Source of the DNA: Acidocella aquatica
Lineage (GTDB): Bacteria > Pseudomonadota > Alphaproteobacteria > Acetobacterales > Acetobacteraceae
Length of the DNA: 64,000 bases
Direction of reading: 5' to 3'
NCBI RefSeq assembly: GCF_030160635.1
Contig: NZ_BSOS01000039.1
Span: 1 to 64,000 of the forward strand
A model generated the notes under the pieces. It was given only the letters and a program-made list of their open reading frames with translations, was not told the DNA's origin and did not search any database. This document shows positions 16,798-26,296 of the stretch, piece after piece (position 1 is the first letter of the stretch; every line of letters begins with the position of its first letter). Made by a program: the position numbers and the translations under genes.

Positions 16798-17544
16798 ATG
16801 GCACGGCACGAAAGCAAAACCGGCACGGCGGCAGAATTCTTCAAGACGATCTTCTATGCCGGGCTCATCGCGGTGGGCATTCATACCTTTCTTTATGAAC
16901 CATTTTTCATCCCATCGGGCAGCATGGTCCCCACTTTGCTGGTCGGCGACTATCTGTTCGTGAACAAATTCGCCTACGGCTATTCGCATTACTCCTTCCC
17001 CTTCGCGCCGGATATTTTCTCCGGCCGCATCATGGGCGAGCTGCCGCCGCGCGGCGCCGTCGTCGTCTTCCGCCCGCCCGGCCTGCCGAGTGAGGATTTC
17101 ATCAAGCGCGTCATCGGCCTGCCGGGTGACACCATCCAGGTCACCAACGGCCAGCTCTACATCAACGGCCAGATCGTGCCGCGCACGCCCGTCGGCACCT
17201 ATACCGACACCAGCTCCGGCGGCCCGGTGGTGGCGCAGGACTACACAGAGACCCTGCCCAACGGCAAAACCCATGCGATCCTGAAGGAAACGGACGGCGG
17301 TTTCGCCAACAACACCCCGCTTTACACCGTCCCCGCCGGTGATCTGTTCATGATGGGCGACAACCGCGACGACTCCGAGGATTCCCGTTTCATGGACGGC
17401 CCGGTCGGCTATGTCCCGATGGAGAATGTCATCGGCCCGGCGGGCTATATTTTCTTCTCCATCGACCTGCAGCATCCCTTCGCCGAATTCTGGTACTGGC
17501 CCTTTGAAATCCGGTGGGACCGGATGTTCCACAAAATCTCTTGA
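16798..17544 (+). CDS. lepB: Signal peptidase I
   Basis: A 248-residue inner-membrane serine protease that removes signal peptides from exported proteins. A single N-terminal membrane helix (about 12-30) precedes the catalytic serine in PSGSMVPTLLVGD (S41). The general-base lysine is in FIKRVIGLPGD (about K103), and the GDNRDDSEDSR signature lies near residue 187. It is the first gene of the alphaproteobacterial lepB-rnc-era operon; its stop overlaps the possible rnc start. Confidence 0.96.
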   Translation: MARHESKTGTAAEFFKTIFYAGLIAVGIHTFLYEPFFIPSGSMVPTLLVGDYLFVNKFAYGYSHYSFPFAPDIFSGRIMGELPPRGAVVVFRPPGLPSEDFIKRVIGLPGDTIQVTNGQLYINGQIVPRTPVGTYTDTSSGGPVVAQDYTETLPNGKTHAILKETDGGFANNTPLYTVPAGDLFMMGDNRDDSEDSRFMDGPVGYVPMENVIGPAGYIFFSIDLQHPFAEFWYWPFEIRWDRMFHKIS

Positions 17545-18212
17545 GCCGGCTGGACCATGCCCAGACGCTGCTGGGGCACCGCTTCACCCGGCCAGAGCTG
17601 CTGGCCGAGGCGCTGACGCACCGCTCCGCCGCCGGCGCCAAGGGGGTTGGCTCCAATGAGCGGTTGGAGTTCATCGGCGACCGTGTGCTGGGGCTGATTG
17701 TGGCGGAATGGCTGATCGAGCGCTTCCCCAACGAGCAGGAGGGCAAGCTAGGCCCGCGCATGGCGGCCCTTGTCTCCAAGCCGGCGCTGGCTGAAATCGC
17801 GCAAAATTACGGTCTGGCGCCGCTGCTCAACGTCGCGGCGGGCGAATCCAAGCGCGGTGTGCGCAACCAGGCCACCGTGCTGGCCGACGCGCTGGAGGCG
17901 GTCATCGGCGCCTTGTATCTTGATGCCGGATTGGACGCATCACGTAATTTTATCCGCCGCGTTATGGGTGATGTGGTGGACAAACAGTTCATTCCGCCGA
18001 AAGATCCAAAAACGGCCTTGCAGGAATGGGTGCTCAAGCGGGCCTTGCCGCTGCCGGTCTATGAGGTGGTGGAAATGTCCGGCCCTTCGCACGCGCCGCA
18101 TTTTGTTATCAAAGTAAGCGTGGGCGACGCGGCGGGACGAGGCGAGGCAGGCTCCAAACGCGCCGCGGAGCAGGCGGCGGCGCAGGCGTTATTGGGAGTT
18201 TTACCGGAATGA
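17514..18212 (+). CDS. rnc: Ribonuclease III
   Basis: An endonuclease of 223-232 residues that cleaves double-stranded RNA in rRNA maturation and mRNA decay. The catalytic domain carries the NERLEFIGDRVLGL signature (about residue 48) and a second acidic site in ADALEAVIGALYLD. A double-stranded-RNA-binding domain fills about 160-230, ending in KRAAEQAAAQALLG. The start is uncertain: GTG 17514 lies inside lepB, while TTG 17541 overlaps the lepB stop as TTGA and would be translationally coupled; neither has a good ribosome site. The stop overlaps the era start. Confidence 0.94.
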   Translation: MGPDVPQNLLSRLDHAQTLLGHRFTRPELLAEALTHRSAAGAKGVGSNERLEFIGDRVLGLIVAEWLIERFPNEQEGKLGPRMAALVSKPALAEIAQNYGLAPLLNVAAGESKRGVRNQATVLADALEAVIGALYLDAGLDASRNFIRRVMGDVVDKQFIPPKDPKTALQEWVLKRALPLPVYEVVEMSGPSHAPHFVIKVSVGDAAGRGEAGSKRAAEQAAAQALLGVLPE

Positions 18213-19105
18213 CGACAAGTAAATGCGGCTTCATCGCGCTCATCGGCGCGCCGAACGCGGGAAAATCCACCCTGCTCAACCGGCTGACCGGCGCCAAACT
18301 CTCGATCGTGACGCCCAAGGCCCAGACCACCCGCGCCCGCGTGCTGGGCATTTTGCCGCGCGGCGAGGCGCAGATTTTGTTCGTTGACACGCCAGGCATC
18401 TTCGCCCCCAAGCGAAGGCTGGACCGCGCGATGGTCGCCGCCGCCTGGGATGGCGCCACCGAGGCTGATTATGTGCTCCTGCTGGTGGACGCCAAACAGG
18501 GGCTTACCAATGCGGTGCGCGAAATTGTGAGCCAGATCGCCGCCACGGGGCGCAAACTCTCCCTGGTTCTCAATAAGGTCGACCTTATTGACCGCCACAA
18601 GCTCCTGCCGCTCACGCAGGACCTCGCCGCCCTGGCCGATTTCGAACAGGTCTTCATGATCTCGGCCGCCACCGGCGACGGGCTTGAGGTGCTGCTGGAT
18701 TTCTGCGTCGCCAAACTCCCCGAAGGCCCGCATCTCTACCCCGGCGACGAGCTGACCGACCTGCCGGACCGCCTGCTCGCGGCCGAGATTGTGCGCGAGC
18801 AGATCTTCCTGCAAACCCGCGACGAAGTACCCTACGGCACCACGGTCGAGACCGAGAGCTTCAAGGTGCAGAAATCGGGCGTGCGGATCGACGCGGTGAT
18901 CTACGTCACCAAGGCCAGTCACAAGGCCATCCTCATCGGCGCCAAGGGCGCACGGATCAAGGAGATCGGCATGCGCGCCCGCAAGGAGCTGACCAAAGTG
19001 CTGGAGACCAAGGTAGACCTCTTCCTGCGCGTGAATGAGCGCCCCGGCTGGGACGAAGAAGCCGCCCGCATCCGCGCCACGGGGCTGAATGACCCGAAGG
19101 TCTGA
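18209..19105 (+). CDS. era: GTPase Era
   Basis: A 298-residue GTPase needed for 16S rRNA 3'-end maturation and 30S assembly. G motifs are in order: GAPNAGKST (G1), TTR (G2 region), DTPG (G3), NKVD (G4) and SAA (G5). A C-terminal KH RNA-binding domain (about 205-285) has VTKASHKAILIGAKGARIK with the GxxG loop. The start overlaps the rnc stop (ATGA), completing lepB-rnc-era. recO, often next in alphaproteobacteria, is absent; a membrane protein gene overlaps the era end by 17 bases instead. Confidence 0.96.
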   Translation: MTTSKCGFIALIGAPNAGKSTLLNRLTGAKLSIVTPKAQTTRARVLGILPRGEAQILFVDTPGIFAPKRRLDRAMVAAAWDGATEADYVLLLVDAKQGLTNAVREIVSQIAATGRKLSLVLNKVDLIDRHKLLPLTQDLAALADFEQVFMISAATGDGLEVLLDFCVAKLPEGPHLYPGDELTDLPDRLLAAEIVREQIFLQTRDEVPYGTTVETESFKVQKSGVRIDAVIYVTKASHKAILIGAKGARIKEIGMRARKELTKVLETKVDLFLRVNERPGWDEEAARIRATGLNDPKV

Positions 19106-20402
19106 ACAACTCCTGTTCCGCTGGGCGCCCAGCTTGGCGGGGGCAGGGCTCTACCTGCTCTTCGCGGGGCTTTGGCTATATGCGCCCCAGGCTTATAGTC
19201 GGCTGCTTTTAGTCACCGGCGCCGCGCCGCTGGAGGCGCATCCATTCGGCGACTTCGCCGCCATCCTCCAGGCCGGGGCATGCTGGCGGGAGGGGGTGAA
19301 TGTCTATGCTCCCAGTGTCTGTATGCATGGCGGTGTTTATAATTACTCACCATTTTTGCTGCGCGCGGCTTATTTGCCGATAGGTTTGCAAGATCAGATG
19401 CCGGGCGGCATCATACTGGGCGTATTGTTCCTGGCGGCTCTCGCCTGGCTGCCCCCTGCTCAGTCTCGCGCCGAACTCTTGACCCGCATTTGCGCCACCT
19501 GCTCTGAAACGGTTATTTTCGCGCTTGAGCGAGCGAATTTTGATGTTGTAATCTTTTTGTTGGTAATGCTGAGCGTCATGTTGCTGCTCACAAATCGTTG
19601 GGCGGCTCTCGCGGGCTATGTGGTGTTGCTGTTCGCCGCCGCCATGAAGTTTTATCCCGCGGCCCTGCTGGCGCTTGTGCTGCGCGAACGGCGCCGGCAG
19701 ATTTTCATCGTCTCGGCCGCCATTTTTGTCTGCGCCGTTGGCTATATGCTGGCTTTCTCAAGGGGGACAGCCGCAGCAATTAGCATCCTGCCGGGTGGAA
19801 TGAGCTTCCGCGGTGTATTTGGCGCGCTCAATTTACCATTTGGTCTGGTCCTGGTGCATTTTTTGCCGGTTTTTACGCTGCACCCGAATTTAGCACAGTA
19901 TCTAAGCGTGGTGGATCGGCCTTATGCACTGGCGTATAAAACATTGGCCACCGGTATCCTAGCATTTGCAGCCATCATCGCGGCCGGCATGGCCGCACCC
20001 CGCTACACGCAAACATTCAAAAACCTTGGTCAAAAGCAGAGCCTCTTGCTACTGGCCGGAGCGATTACAATTACATTTTGTTTTTTTATAGCACAGAATA
20101 TCACTTACCGCGCCATATTTATGCTGCTGACCCTGCCTGGATTATGGGAAATGGCCAACCAATCAGGGGACTTCGCGCGCCACAGGATATTGCTGCTGAT
20201 CTGCGCAATCCTCTTTCTGTTATGGGTGGATTTCTTTGGCGATCTCGTTGGCGTGAGTGCGATCTTTCTGCTTAAGCCATCGCAACAGGCCTATCCAGAA
20301 TTTGCATTTTGGTTGTTTGCGCAATGTGTCTGGTGGTGGGTGGTTGTGCAATTTTGTGCAATTATTTGCTGTTTTTTTCGTGATTCAGCCGTCAGGGTGT
20401 AA
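19089..20402 (+). CDS. Polytopic membrane protein, GT-C/GT87-like (tandem paralogue 1)
   Basis: A 437-residue protein with about ten to twelve hydrophobic helices and an early loop containing GDFAAILQAGACW, then VYNYSPFLLRA. The overall layout is that of GT87/DUF2029-like GT-C glycosyltransferases, but the family motifs are weak, so the glycosyltransferase call is tentative. It shares long stretches with the next gene (AGACWRxGVNVY, AQNxxYRAIFxLLxLPGLW), so the two are a tandem duplication. It overlaps the end of era by 17 bases and is followed after four bases by its paralogue. Its base composition is lower in GC than the neighbouring housekeeping genes. Confidence 0.75.
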   Translation: MTRRSEQLLFRWAPSLAGAGLYLLFAGLWLYAPQAYSRLLLVTGAAPLEAHPFGDFAAILQAGACWREGVNVYAPSVCMHGGVYNYSPFLLRAAYLPIGLQDQMPGGIILGVLFLAALAWLPPAQSRAELLTRICATCSETVIFALERANFDVVIFLLVMLSVMLLLTNRWAALAGYVVLLFAAAMKFYPAALLALVLRERRRQIFIVSAAIFVCAVGYMLAFSRGTAAAISILPGGMSFRGVFGALNLPFGLVLVHFLPVFTLHPNLAQYLSVVDRPYALAYKTLATGILAFAAIIAAGMAAPRYTQTFKNLGQKQSLLLLAGAITITFCFFIAQNITYRAIFMLLTLPGLWEMANQSGDFARHRILLLICAILFLLWVDFFGDLVGVSAIFLLKPSQQAYPEFAFWLFAQCVWWWVVVQFCAIICCFFRDSAVRV

Positions 20403-20406
20403 CCAA

Positions 20407-21783
20407 ATGGATGAAAGCCAGACTGCAGCAATGCTTGTGCCTGAAGCGATTTACCGCAGGTTTTTTACCCGCTTTGGCGTAAGCTTCGTAGCGATGCTGC
20501 TATACTCTGCATTTATTGTATTTAGATTTTATGTCCCTGATTTATATGATTTTTTTCTGGGTGCGACCGATGTCACCCGCAAAAGTCAGTTGTTTGATGA
20601 TTTGCACTCAATTTTGCTGGCCGGTGCCTGCTGGCGCCATGGGGTGAATGTTTATATCCCGAACGCATGCATGGGGGGCGGTAACTATAATTATTCGCCA
20701 TTGCTGTTGAGGGCGGCACTACTCGGAGCTGGACCGGCTGAGTTGGATGTAATCGCGATTATCTCGGGACTTTTGTTTTGCTTGTCTCTTTCGATTTTGC
20801 CACCAGTGGAATCTGTGGTGGAGTTTGTGCTTCGTATCGTTGCGGTTTGTTCCGGCGCCGTCCTGCTTGCGCTTTCGACGGCAAATTTTGATATTGATAT
20901 TTTTGTAATGACGCTGATTGGAATCGCTTTTGTTCTAGCCAATCGGATGTTTTCACTCGCGGGATACGGCTTTTTTTTAATTGGAGCCGCATTGAAATTT
21001 TATCCGGTGATATTGCTCGCTTGTATTGTGCGAGAACGCTGGCAACGCATTTTCATGGTGATAACCGTTTCCGCTTTGCTGGTGGGTATTTATTGGGTGC
21101 ATTTTTCGGCAACCACGGTTGTGGCGGTTACGCATCTTCCCAAGGGGTTGCCATTTGACTTTTGGTTTGGCTCAGAGGATTTGGCTTATGGCCTGCTCGT
21201 GCTGCACTACCTCCCCGTCTTAACCATGCATCCCACATTAGCGCAATATGACATTGCGGTGGCCCGCCCCGTTACCGGACCGTTTATTGCTTTGACAACA
21301 GAAGCACTTATTGTTGTGGCACTCTTTATTGTCATCATCATCTCTCCCCGATATGCCAAGGCGTTGGCCAGGCTAGACCCTCAACGCGGTTTGTTTTTCT
21401 TTGCGGGGGCAATGATTGTGTCGTTTTGTTTTTTTGCGACACAAAATGTGGATTATCGAGCAATATTTCTATTGCTTGCCTTGCCGGGACTTTGGACAAT
21501 GGGAAATTGGTTCAAGGGCAATGGAGATCGTAGCATGCAGATATTGCTTGTGTCCGTTGTGTTGTTGCTGTGGGAGGCATATCTTCGTAACTTTATAGGG
21601 TTTCTTGGCGGCGTGGTTGTGGGGGCGCCACGTGCAGTGTATGTCGAAATCATTTTTTTTCTGTGCCGGGAGGTGTTGTGGTGGTGGGTCGCCATTCAGC
21701 TTGCGGCCTGCGTGCTGTGTTTTTTGCGTCAATCGATCGGACTTTTAGCGATTAGAAGCAATCTTTTTGCAAGAAAACAATAA
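20407..21783 (+). CDS. Polytopic membrane protein, GT-C/GT87-like (tandem paralogue 2)
   Basis: A 458-residue multi-spanning protein paralogous to the preceding one, sharing LLAGACWRHGVNVYIPNAC, NYNYSPLLLRAA and the C-terminal DYRAIFLLLALPGLW. ATG 20407 is used because an AGGGTGT ribosome-like site spans the preceding stop and because it aligns with the paralogue's start; longer upstream frames run through the paralogue. It is visibly AT-richer (many TTT, ATT and TTG codons) than anything around it, suggesting transfer or relaxed selection. Substrate unknown; a role in envelope polysaccharide or lipid-linked sugar transfer is inferred from the genes that follow. Confidence 0.75.
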   Translation: MDESQTAAMLVPEAIYRRFFTRFGVSFVAMLLYSAFIVFRFYVPDLYDFFLGATDVTRKSQLFDDLHSILLAGACWRHGVNVYIPNACMGGGNYNYSPLLLRAALLGAGPAELDVIAIISGLLFCLSLSILPPVESVVEFVLRIVAVCSGAVLLALSTANFDIDIFVMTLIGIAFVLANRMFSLAGYGFFLIGAALKFYPVILLACIVRERWQRIFMVITVSALLVGIYWVHFSATTVVAVTHLPKGLPFDFWFGSEDLAYGLLVLHYLPVLTMHPTLAQYDIAVARPVTGPFIALTTEALIVVALFIVIIISPRYAKALARLDPQRGLFFFAGAMIVSFCFFATQNVDYRAIFLLLALPGLWTMGNWFKGNGDRSMQILLVSVVLLLWEAYLRNFIGFLGGVVVGAPRAVYVEIIFFLCREVLWWWVAIQLAACVLCFLRQSIGLLAIRSNLFARKQ

Positions 21784-21837
21784 GCGGCGCCAAAATACGT
21801 TTTTTAAGCGATCATTTGATAGGGAAGTAGGCCTCAT

Positions 21838-22956
21838 ATGTTCTGGCTCATCATTCTGGTCGAATTGGTTGTGGTTATCATCGACACCAGAATTTTTAGT
21901 GGTCAGTTCGGAATAACGGGATTTACCCTGCCGCCGGATATGCAATGTTTCTGGGCCAATGGCGCGTTAGCTTTGCATCCCGGCATGGTTGCAAGCGCCA
22001 TAGCTGCGCGAATCTGCCCCTTTATGTACCCTCCTCCGTTTTTGATGCTTGCGGCCCCGTTGTCCTGGCTGCATCCGCTTGCGGCCTTTGCCGCGTGGAC
22101 AAGCCTGACAGCCCTCAGTCTTGTTCTGGCGGGCCGGGCCTTAAGCCTGCCCTGGCGCGTTATTGGCATCGGCGTTCTGTCGCCACCTGGTCTGCTTTGC
22201 GCCACGGTCGGACAGACCGGAATGATTGTTTCAGCGTTGCTGCTCATTGGTTTAGGGCTGGCCGATACCAGCCCGCTGCTGGCGGGCATTGCGGCGGGTT
22301 GTTTGGTTATTAAACCACAGTTTGCAATTTTATTTCCGATTTTTTTTCTCGCGTCGCGGAATTGGCGCGCTTTGGGTGCCTCGGCGGCAAGCGCCATTAT
22401 TGGCTGTTTGGTGTCTCTGTTGTTCTTTGGCCCTGGTGTCTGGCAACAATTTTTTCATAACCAGATTGGCTTGGCCGGAGCAGTCCTGGCCCGCCCCTGG
22501 CCACAACCGTTTCAGCATATCATGATCTCCAGCTTCATCTTGCTACGCAGTCTCGGCGCCGGGTTGCCCATGGCCTACGCCGTGCAATTTGCCGTAACCG
22601 CCGGCGCCGTTTTTGTTGCCTGGATGTTGTGGTCCTCTCGCATATGGCGCATGGCCCCTCTGGGGCGTCTGGTTGCTTCTCTTCTCCTGGTTATGCTGGC
22701 AACACCCTATGCTTATGTTTATGATTTGCCTGCGCTGGCCTTGGCATTAACCGGCTACGCGTTACAGGAAAAGCCGTTTACCTTATTACCGCTCGCGATA
22801 TTTTTTCTGGTTACGGGCTTATACTTCTGGCTGGCCGCGTTCGGGTGGCCCCCGGCCGGAGCCTTTTTTCTGTTGCTGTTACTAGTTTTTGTTTTGTCAC
22901 ACCCTATAAAAATTCAAGGTGCTACTGATCTGAAGTGGGGCATTCCCCATGCCTGA
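21838..22956 (+). CDS. GT87 (DUF2029) membrane glycosyltransferase
   Basis: A 372-residue polytopic protein with clear GT87 features: CPFMYPPPFLMLAAPLSWL after the first extracytoplasmic loop, VIKPQFAILFPIFF in the middle and ATPYAYVYDLPALAL near the C-terminus. The same three landmarks appear in the GT87 proteins at 2.5-3.7 kb and 52.9-54.1 kb. GT87 enzymes transfer mannose or a related sugar from a polyprenyl-phosphate donor on the periplasmic side; the donor could be made by the GT2 enzyme downstream. Start ATG 21838 follows GGAAG. Its end overlaps the next gene by eight bases. Confidence 0.82.
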   Translation: MFWLIILVELVVVIIDTRIFSGQFGITGFTLPPDMQCFWANGALALHPGMVASAIAARICPFMYPPPFLMLAAPLSWLHPLAAFAAWTSLTALSLVLAGRALSLPWRVIGIGVLSPPGLLCATVGQTGMIVSALLLIGLGLADTSPLLAGIAAGCLVIKPQFAILFPIFFLASRNWRALGASAASAIIGCLVSLLFFGPGVWQQFFHNQIGLAGAVLARPWPQPFQHIMISSFILLRSLGAGLPMAYAVQFAVTAGAVFVAWMLWSSRIWRMAPLGRLVASLLLVMLATPYAYVYDLPALALALTGYALQEKPFTLLPLAIFFLVTGLYFWLAAFGWPPAGAFFLLLLLVFVLSHPIKIQGATDLKWGIPHA

Positions 22957-24595
22957 CCCTGTCTGGAAAAATGCATGGAAATGGCACATTTTCGCTCTGG
23001 CGCTCTACACTGCGCTCGCAGCTGTCTTCATCGGCCTGGGCGCCTCCATCACAAAAACCATTTACGGGCATAGCAATGACCCATTCATTTTTATCTGGTT
23101 TTTCAGCTGGTGGCCCTGGGCGCTGGCGCATCATCTCAATCCGTTTTTCACGCAGTTGATATGGCAGCCCACCGGCCTCAATCTTGCCTGGACCACCAAT
23201 GTGCCCTTTCTCGCCTTGCTGGCGGCGCCCCTGACATTCCTTTCCGGCCCGGTATTCGCCTATAATGTTCTCACTCTCGCCGCTCCCGCCCTCGCCGCCT
23301 GGGCGGCTTATTTTCTCTGCCTATATGTCAGTCGTGTTCCCGGCGCCGCCCTGCTCGGTGGCTATTTATTCGGCTTTTCCAGCTACCAGATGGCCCATAC
23401 CGGCTTACACCTCAACCTTACCTTCACAGCGCTTATCCCCTGCCTGCTGTTGCTCGCCCTGCTCCGGCTGGACGGCCGCATTTCCCGCTGGCCGGCCATC
23501 CTCGGCGCAGCCTTCCTGGTGGCCGGTCAGTTCGCCATTTCGGCTGAATTATTGGCCACCACCCTGATGTTCGGTGCCATTACCTGGGCGCTGGCATACT
23601 GGCATTTCCCGGTGCGGCGTTTGCCCCTCCAGCATCTGGCGGGTGAAGGCGTTCTCGCCGGGCTGTTCGCGGCGATGCTCGTATCGCCGCTCCTATGGGG
23701 CATGTTCAGCCGCCCGCGGGGTATCCAACTGCCCCCGCACTGGCCGTTGGTCTTCGTCACAGACCCACTCAATCTCATAGTCCCCACCATTGTCACCGCG
23801 CTCGGCGGGAGTTGGGCGCTGCCGCTTACCCGTCATTTCTCAGGCTTGCTTGACGAACAGGGCGCCTATCTCGGCCTGCCGCTGCTGTTCATCCTCTGGG
23901 GTTATTGCCGCGCGCATTCGCGTTTTTTTGGTCTGCTGCTGGGCGTCATCATTTTGCTCAGCTGCGGTCCCCAGCTCCGGCTCGCTGGGGTTGTCACCCA
24001 TATTCCGCTGCCCTGGGCTTTGCTGCGGCACCTGCCGTTCATCGGCATGGCGCTGCCGGCCCGCTTCATGCTCTACGCCTCCCTGGCCGGCGCGCTCATC
24101 GCGGCGCTCTGGATCGCCGAATCCCCTTCCGGCCAGCCCCGGCGTTTGCGCCTTCTCGCCGGGCTGCTCGCCAGTGTGATTCTACTTCCCGCCCCGCATG
24201 GCGGCCAGCCGGTTCCCAGTTCAAGCTTCTTTGCCCCTGGGCATGTCCAGGGGGCGCTGGGCAACAACAAGCGCCTGTTAATCCTACCCTTTGGCATCAT
24301 GGGGCCCTCCTCCTTCTGGCAGCAGGAAAGCCGTTTCAGCTTCGCACAAACCGGCGGTTATCTGGGCTTCCCACCCGCCGCCATTCAATCCGACAAGCCC
24401 ATCCTGTGGTTCTATTTCGGGCTGGACTACCCCGGGTTCACGCCTGATTTCATCCGTTTCTGCCAATCCACCCATACGGATTTCGTGGTTGCCGGCCCCG
24501 GCACCAGCGCCCACGCCATGGCGCAGATGCAGGCACTTGACTGGCGCGCGCAAAAAATCGACGACGTAACCGTGTTCACCGTACCCGCGCCATGA
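22949..24595 (+). CDS. Large polytopic membrane protein, GT-C-like
   Basis: A 548-residue protein with many membrane helices and an early acidic loop (GHSNDPFIFIWFFSWWPWAL) reminiscent of GT-C glycosyltransferases, where a DP or DD pair in the first periplasmic loop binds the donor. A C-terminal soluble region of about 120 residues follows. It sits between a GT87 protein and a GtrB-like GT2 enzyme with overlapping ends (8 and 4 bases), so it belongs to the same operon. I cannot name the family; a periplasmic sugar transferase using a lipid-linked donor is the inference. Confidence 0.7.
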   Translation: MPDPVWKNAWKWHIFALALYTALAAVFIGLGASITKTIYGHSNDPFIFIWFFSWWPWALAHHLNPFFTQLIWQPTGLNLAWTTNVPFLALLAAPLTFLSGPVFAYNVLTLAAPALAAWAAYFLCLYVSRVPGAALLGGYLFGFSSYQMAHTGLHLNLTFTALIPCLLLLALLRLDGRISRWPAILGAAFLVAGQFAISAELLATTLMFGAITWALAYWHFPVRRLPLQHLAGEGVLAGLFAAMLVSPLLWGMFSRPRGIQLPPHWPLVFVTDPLNLIVPTIVTALGGSWALPLTRHFSGLLDEQGAYLGLPLLFILWGYCRAHSRFFGLLLGVIILLSCGPQLRLAGVVTHIPLPWALLRHLPFIGMALPARFMLYASLAGALIAALWIAESPSGQPRRLRLLAGLLASVILLPAPHGGQPVPSSSFFAPGHVQGALGNNKRLLILPFGIMGPSSFWQQESRFSFAQTGGYLGFPPAAIQSDKPILWFYFGLDYPGFTPDFIRFCQSTHTDFVVAGPGTSAHAMAQMQALDWRAQKIDDVTVFTVPAP

Positions 24596-25536
24596 CCGAT
24601 CTGATCTCCCTCGTCGTCCCGTTTTATAATGAGGCCGAGGCGATCCCGTATTTTTGCGCCACGCTGCTGCCCGCGCTGGAAGCCATTGCCGGAACGGACT
24701 GGGAAATCATCTGCGTCGACGATGGCAGTACCGACACCACCCTGTTGCAGCTCGTCGCGCTGTCCCAGGCCGACCCTCGCTTCCGCGTCATCGAATTCTC
24801 GCGCAATTTCGGCAAGGAGGCCGCGCTGACAGCGGGGATTGACGCAGCCCGGGGGGCGGCGGTCATCCCCATTGATGCCGATCTGCAAGACCCCCCGGAG
24901 CTGATCGCCCAGATGCTTGCCGCCTGGCGGGCAGGGGCCGAGGTCGTGCTGGCGCGCCGCACCGACCGCGCCAGCGATGGCATGCTCAAGCGCAAGACCG
25001 CCGCCTGGTTCTACCGTTTGCACAACCACATGTCGCACACGAAAATTCCCGAAAATGTGGGGGATTTCCGGCTTATGGACCGCGTGGTGGTCAACGCGTT
25101 AAAACAACTGCCCGAGCGCCAGCGCTTCATGAAGGGCCTGTTCGCCTGGGTCGGCTTCCGCACCGTCACAATCGACTACGCCCGTCCCCCGCGCGCTGCC
25201 GGGGCCACCAAATTCTCCGGTTTCGCGCTGTGGAATTTTGCCCTGGAGGGTTTCACCAGCTTCTCCACCGCGCCGCTGAAAATCTGGACATATCTCGGCG
25301 CGCTCACCGCGCTGGGCACTGTCCTCTATGCGCTCTACATCGTCATCTACACAGTGGTATTCGGCAACAAAGTTCCAGGCTATGCCTCGCTCTTCGTTGC
25401 CATCACCTTTTTTGGCAGCGTGCAGCTCATCAGCATCGGCCTGCTCGGTGAGTACATCGGCCGCATCTATGTTGAGACCAAACAGCGGCCGAGCTACCTC
25501 ATCCGCAAAACCCATGGGCGTTTTGATGGAACCTGA
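24592..25536 (+). CDS. GT2 polyprenyl-phosphate sugar transferase (GtrB/ArnC/DPM1-like)
   Basis: A 314-residue enzyme that would load a sugar from a nucleotide donor onto undecaprenyl phosphate on the cytoplasmic face. The GT-A domain has VVPFYNEAEAIPYF, CVDDGSTDTT and the metal-binding DADLQDPPEL (about 85-95). The FSRNFGKEAALTAGID motif is typical of GtrB/DPM1-like enzymes. Two C-terminal membrane helices (about 225-290) and the LLGEYIGRIYVETKQRP segment complete the family pattern. The lipid-linked sugar is the likely donor for the upstream GT-C-type membrane proteins. Ends overlap both neighbours. Confidence 0.9.
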   Translation: MTDLISLVVPFYNEAEAIPYFCATLLPALEAIAGTDWEIICVDDGSTDTTLLQLVALSQADPRFRVIEFSRNFGKEAALTAGIDAARGAAVIPIDADLQDPPELIAQMLAAWRAGAEVVLARRTDRASDGMLKRKTAAWFYRLHNHMSHTKIPENVGDFRLMDRVVVNALKQLPERQRFMKGLFAWVGFRTVTIDYARPPRAAGATKFSGFALWNFALEGFTSFSTAPLKIWTYLGALTALGTVLYALYIVIYTVVFGNKVPGYASLFVAITFFGSVQLISIGLLGEYIGRIYVETKQRPSYLIRKTHGRFDGT

Positions 25537-26260
25537 AGCCTATCTCGACATGGCGGCGGTCGAGGCGCGGCACTGGTGGTTCGCTGGGCGGCGGCGCATC
25601 CTGGCTGCGCTCATCGGCAGCCTGAAGCTCCCCGCCGATGCGCGAATCCTTGAACTCGGCTCAGGCACCGGCGGCAATTTCGCGTTGCTGACTCAATTTG
25701 GCAGCGTCACCGCGGTTGAGATGAACGAGACCGCGCGCGAGATTTCCAAGGCCAGGGGAGGGGAGGCGGCCGTCCACCACGGCATGCTGCCTGGCAACCT
25801 GCCGTTCGAAGGCCATGAATTCGATCTCGTATGCCTGTTAGATGTGCTGGAGCATGTCGAGGCGGACGAAGCGGCCTTGCGTGAAATCCGTGGCCTGCTG
25901 GCGCCGGGGGGGCGCGCGCTCATCACTGTCCCGGCGCATCCCTCGCTGTTTGGCCCGCATGACATCGCCCTGCACCACAAGCGCCGCTACACCAGCGCAG
26001 AACTGGCGGCCAAGCTGCGCGCCGCCGGCCTGCAGGTGCAAAAACTCAGCTTCATGAACATGGCCCTGGCCCCGCTCGCCTTTGCGCTGCGCTGGCTGGA
26101 CCGGCTGCGCGGTGCGAAGCAGGCCAGCGGCGCCAGCATTCCGCCCGGGGGGGTGAACACCTTGTTCACCTGGATGTTCGGCGCCGAGGCCTGGGTTTTG
26201 CCGCGGGCCAATCTCCCCTTCGGCCTCTCGCTCCTGGCCGTGGTCAGCGCCGCCGAATAA
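25526..26260 (+). CDS. SAM-dependent methyltransferase (class I)
   Basis: A 244-residue methyltransferase. Motif I is ILELGSGTGGNFALL (about 37-50), the acidic residue closing beta 2 is in VEMNETAR, and the following LLDVLEHVEADEAAL and LLAPGGRALITVPAH are typical of methyltransferase type 11/12 proteins acting on small molecules or lipid-linked substrates. The opening VEARHWWFAGRRRI is common in versions sited beside GT2 genes. ATG 25526 is chosen (25514 is an alternative four codons upstream); both overlap the GT2 gene. It closes the glycosylation operon. Confidence 0.85.
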   Translation: MEPEAYLDMAAVEARHWWFAGRRRILAALIGSLKLPADARILELGSGTGGNFALLTQFGSVTAVEMNETAREISKARGGEAAVHHGMLPGNLPFEGHEFDLVCLLDVLEHVEADEAALREIRGLLAPGGRALITVPAHPSLFGPHDIALHHKRRYTSAELAAKLRAAGLQVQKLSFMNMALAPLAFALRWLDRLRGAKQASGASIPPGGVNTLFTWMFGAEAWVLPRANLPFGLSLLAVVSAAE

Positions 26261-26296
26261 AGCTATGTTGCGTGCAGATTGAAGGAGAGCGGACAT

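Noticed and set aside
19089-26260. Glycosylation cluster considered as an O-antigen or capsule island
   Set aside because: No Wzx, Wzy, Wzz or nucleotide-sugar synthesis genes are present. A small polyprenyl-linked modification system fits better.
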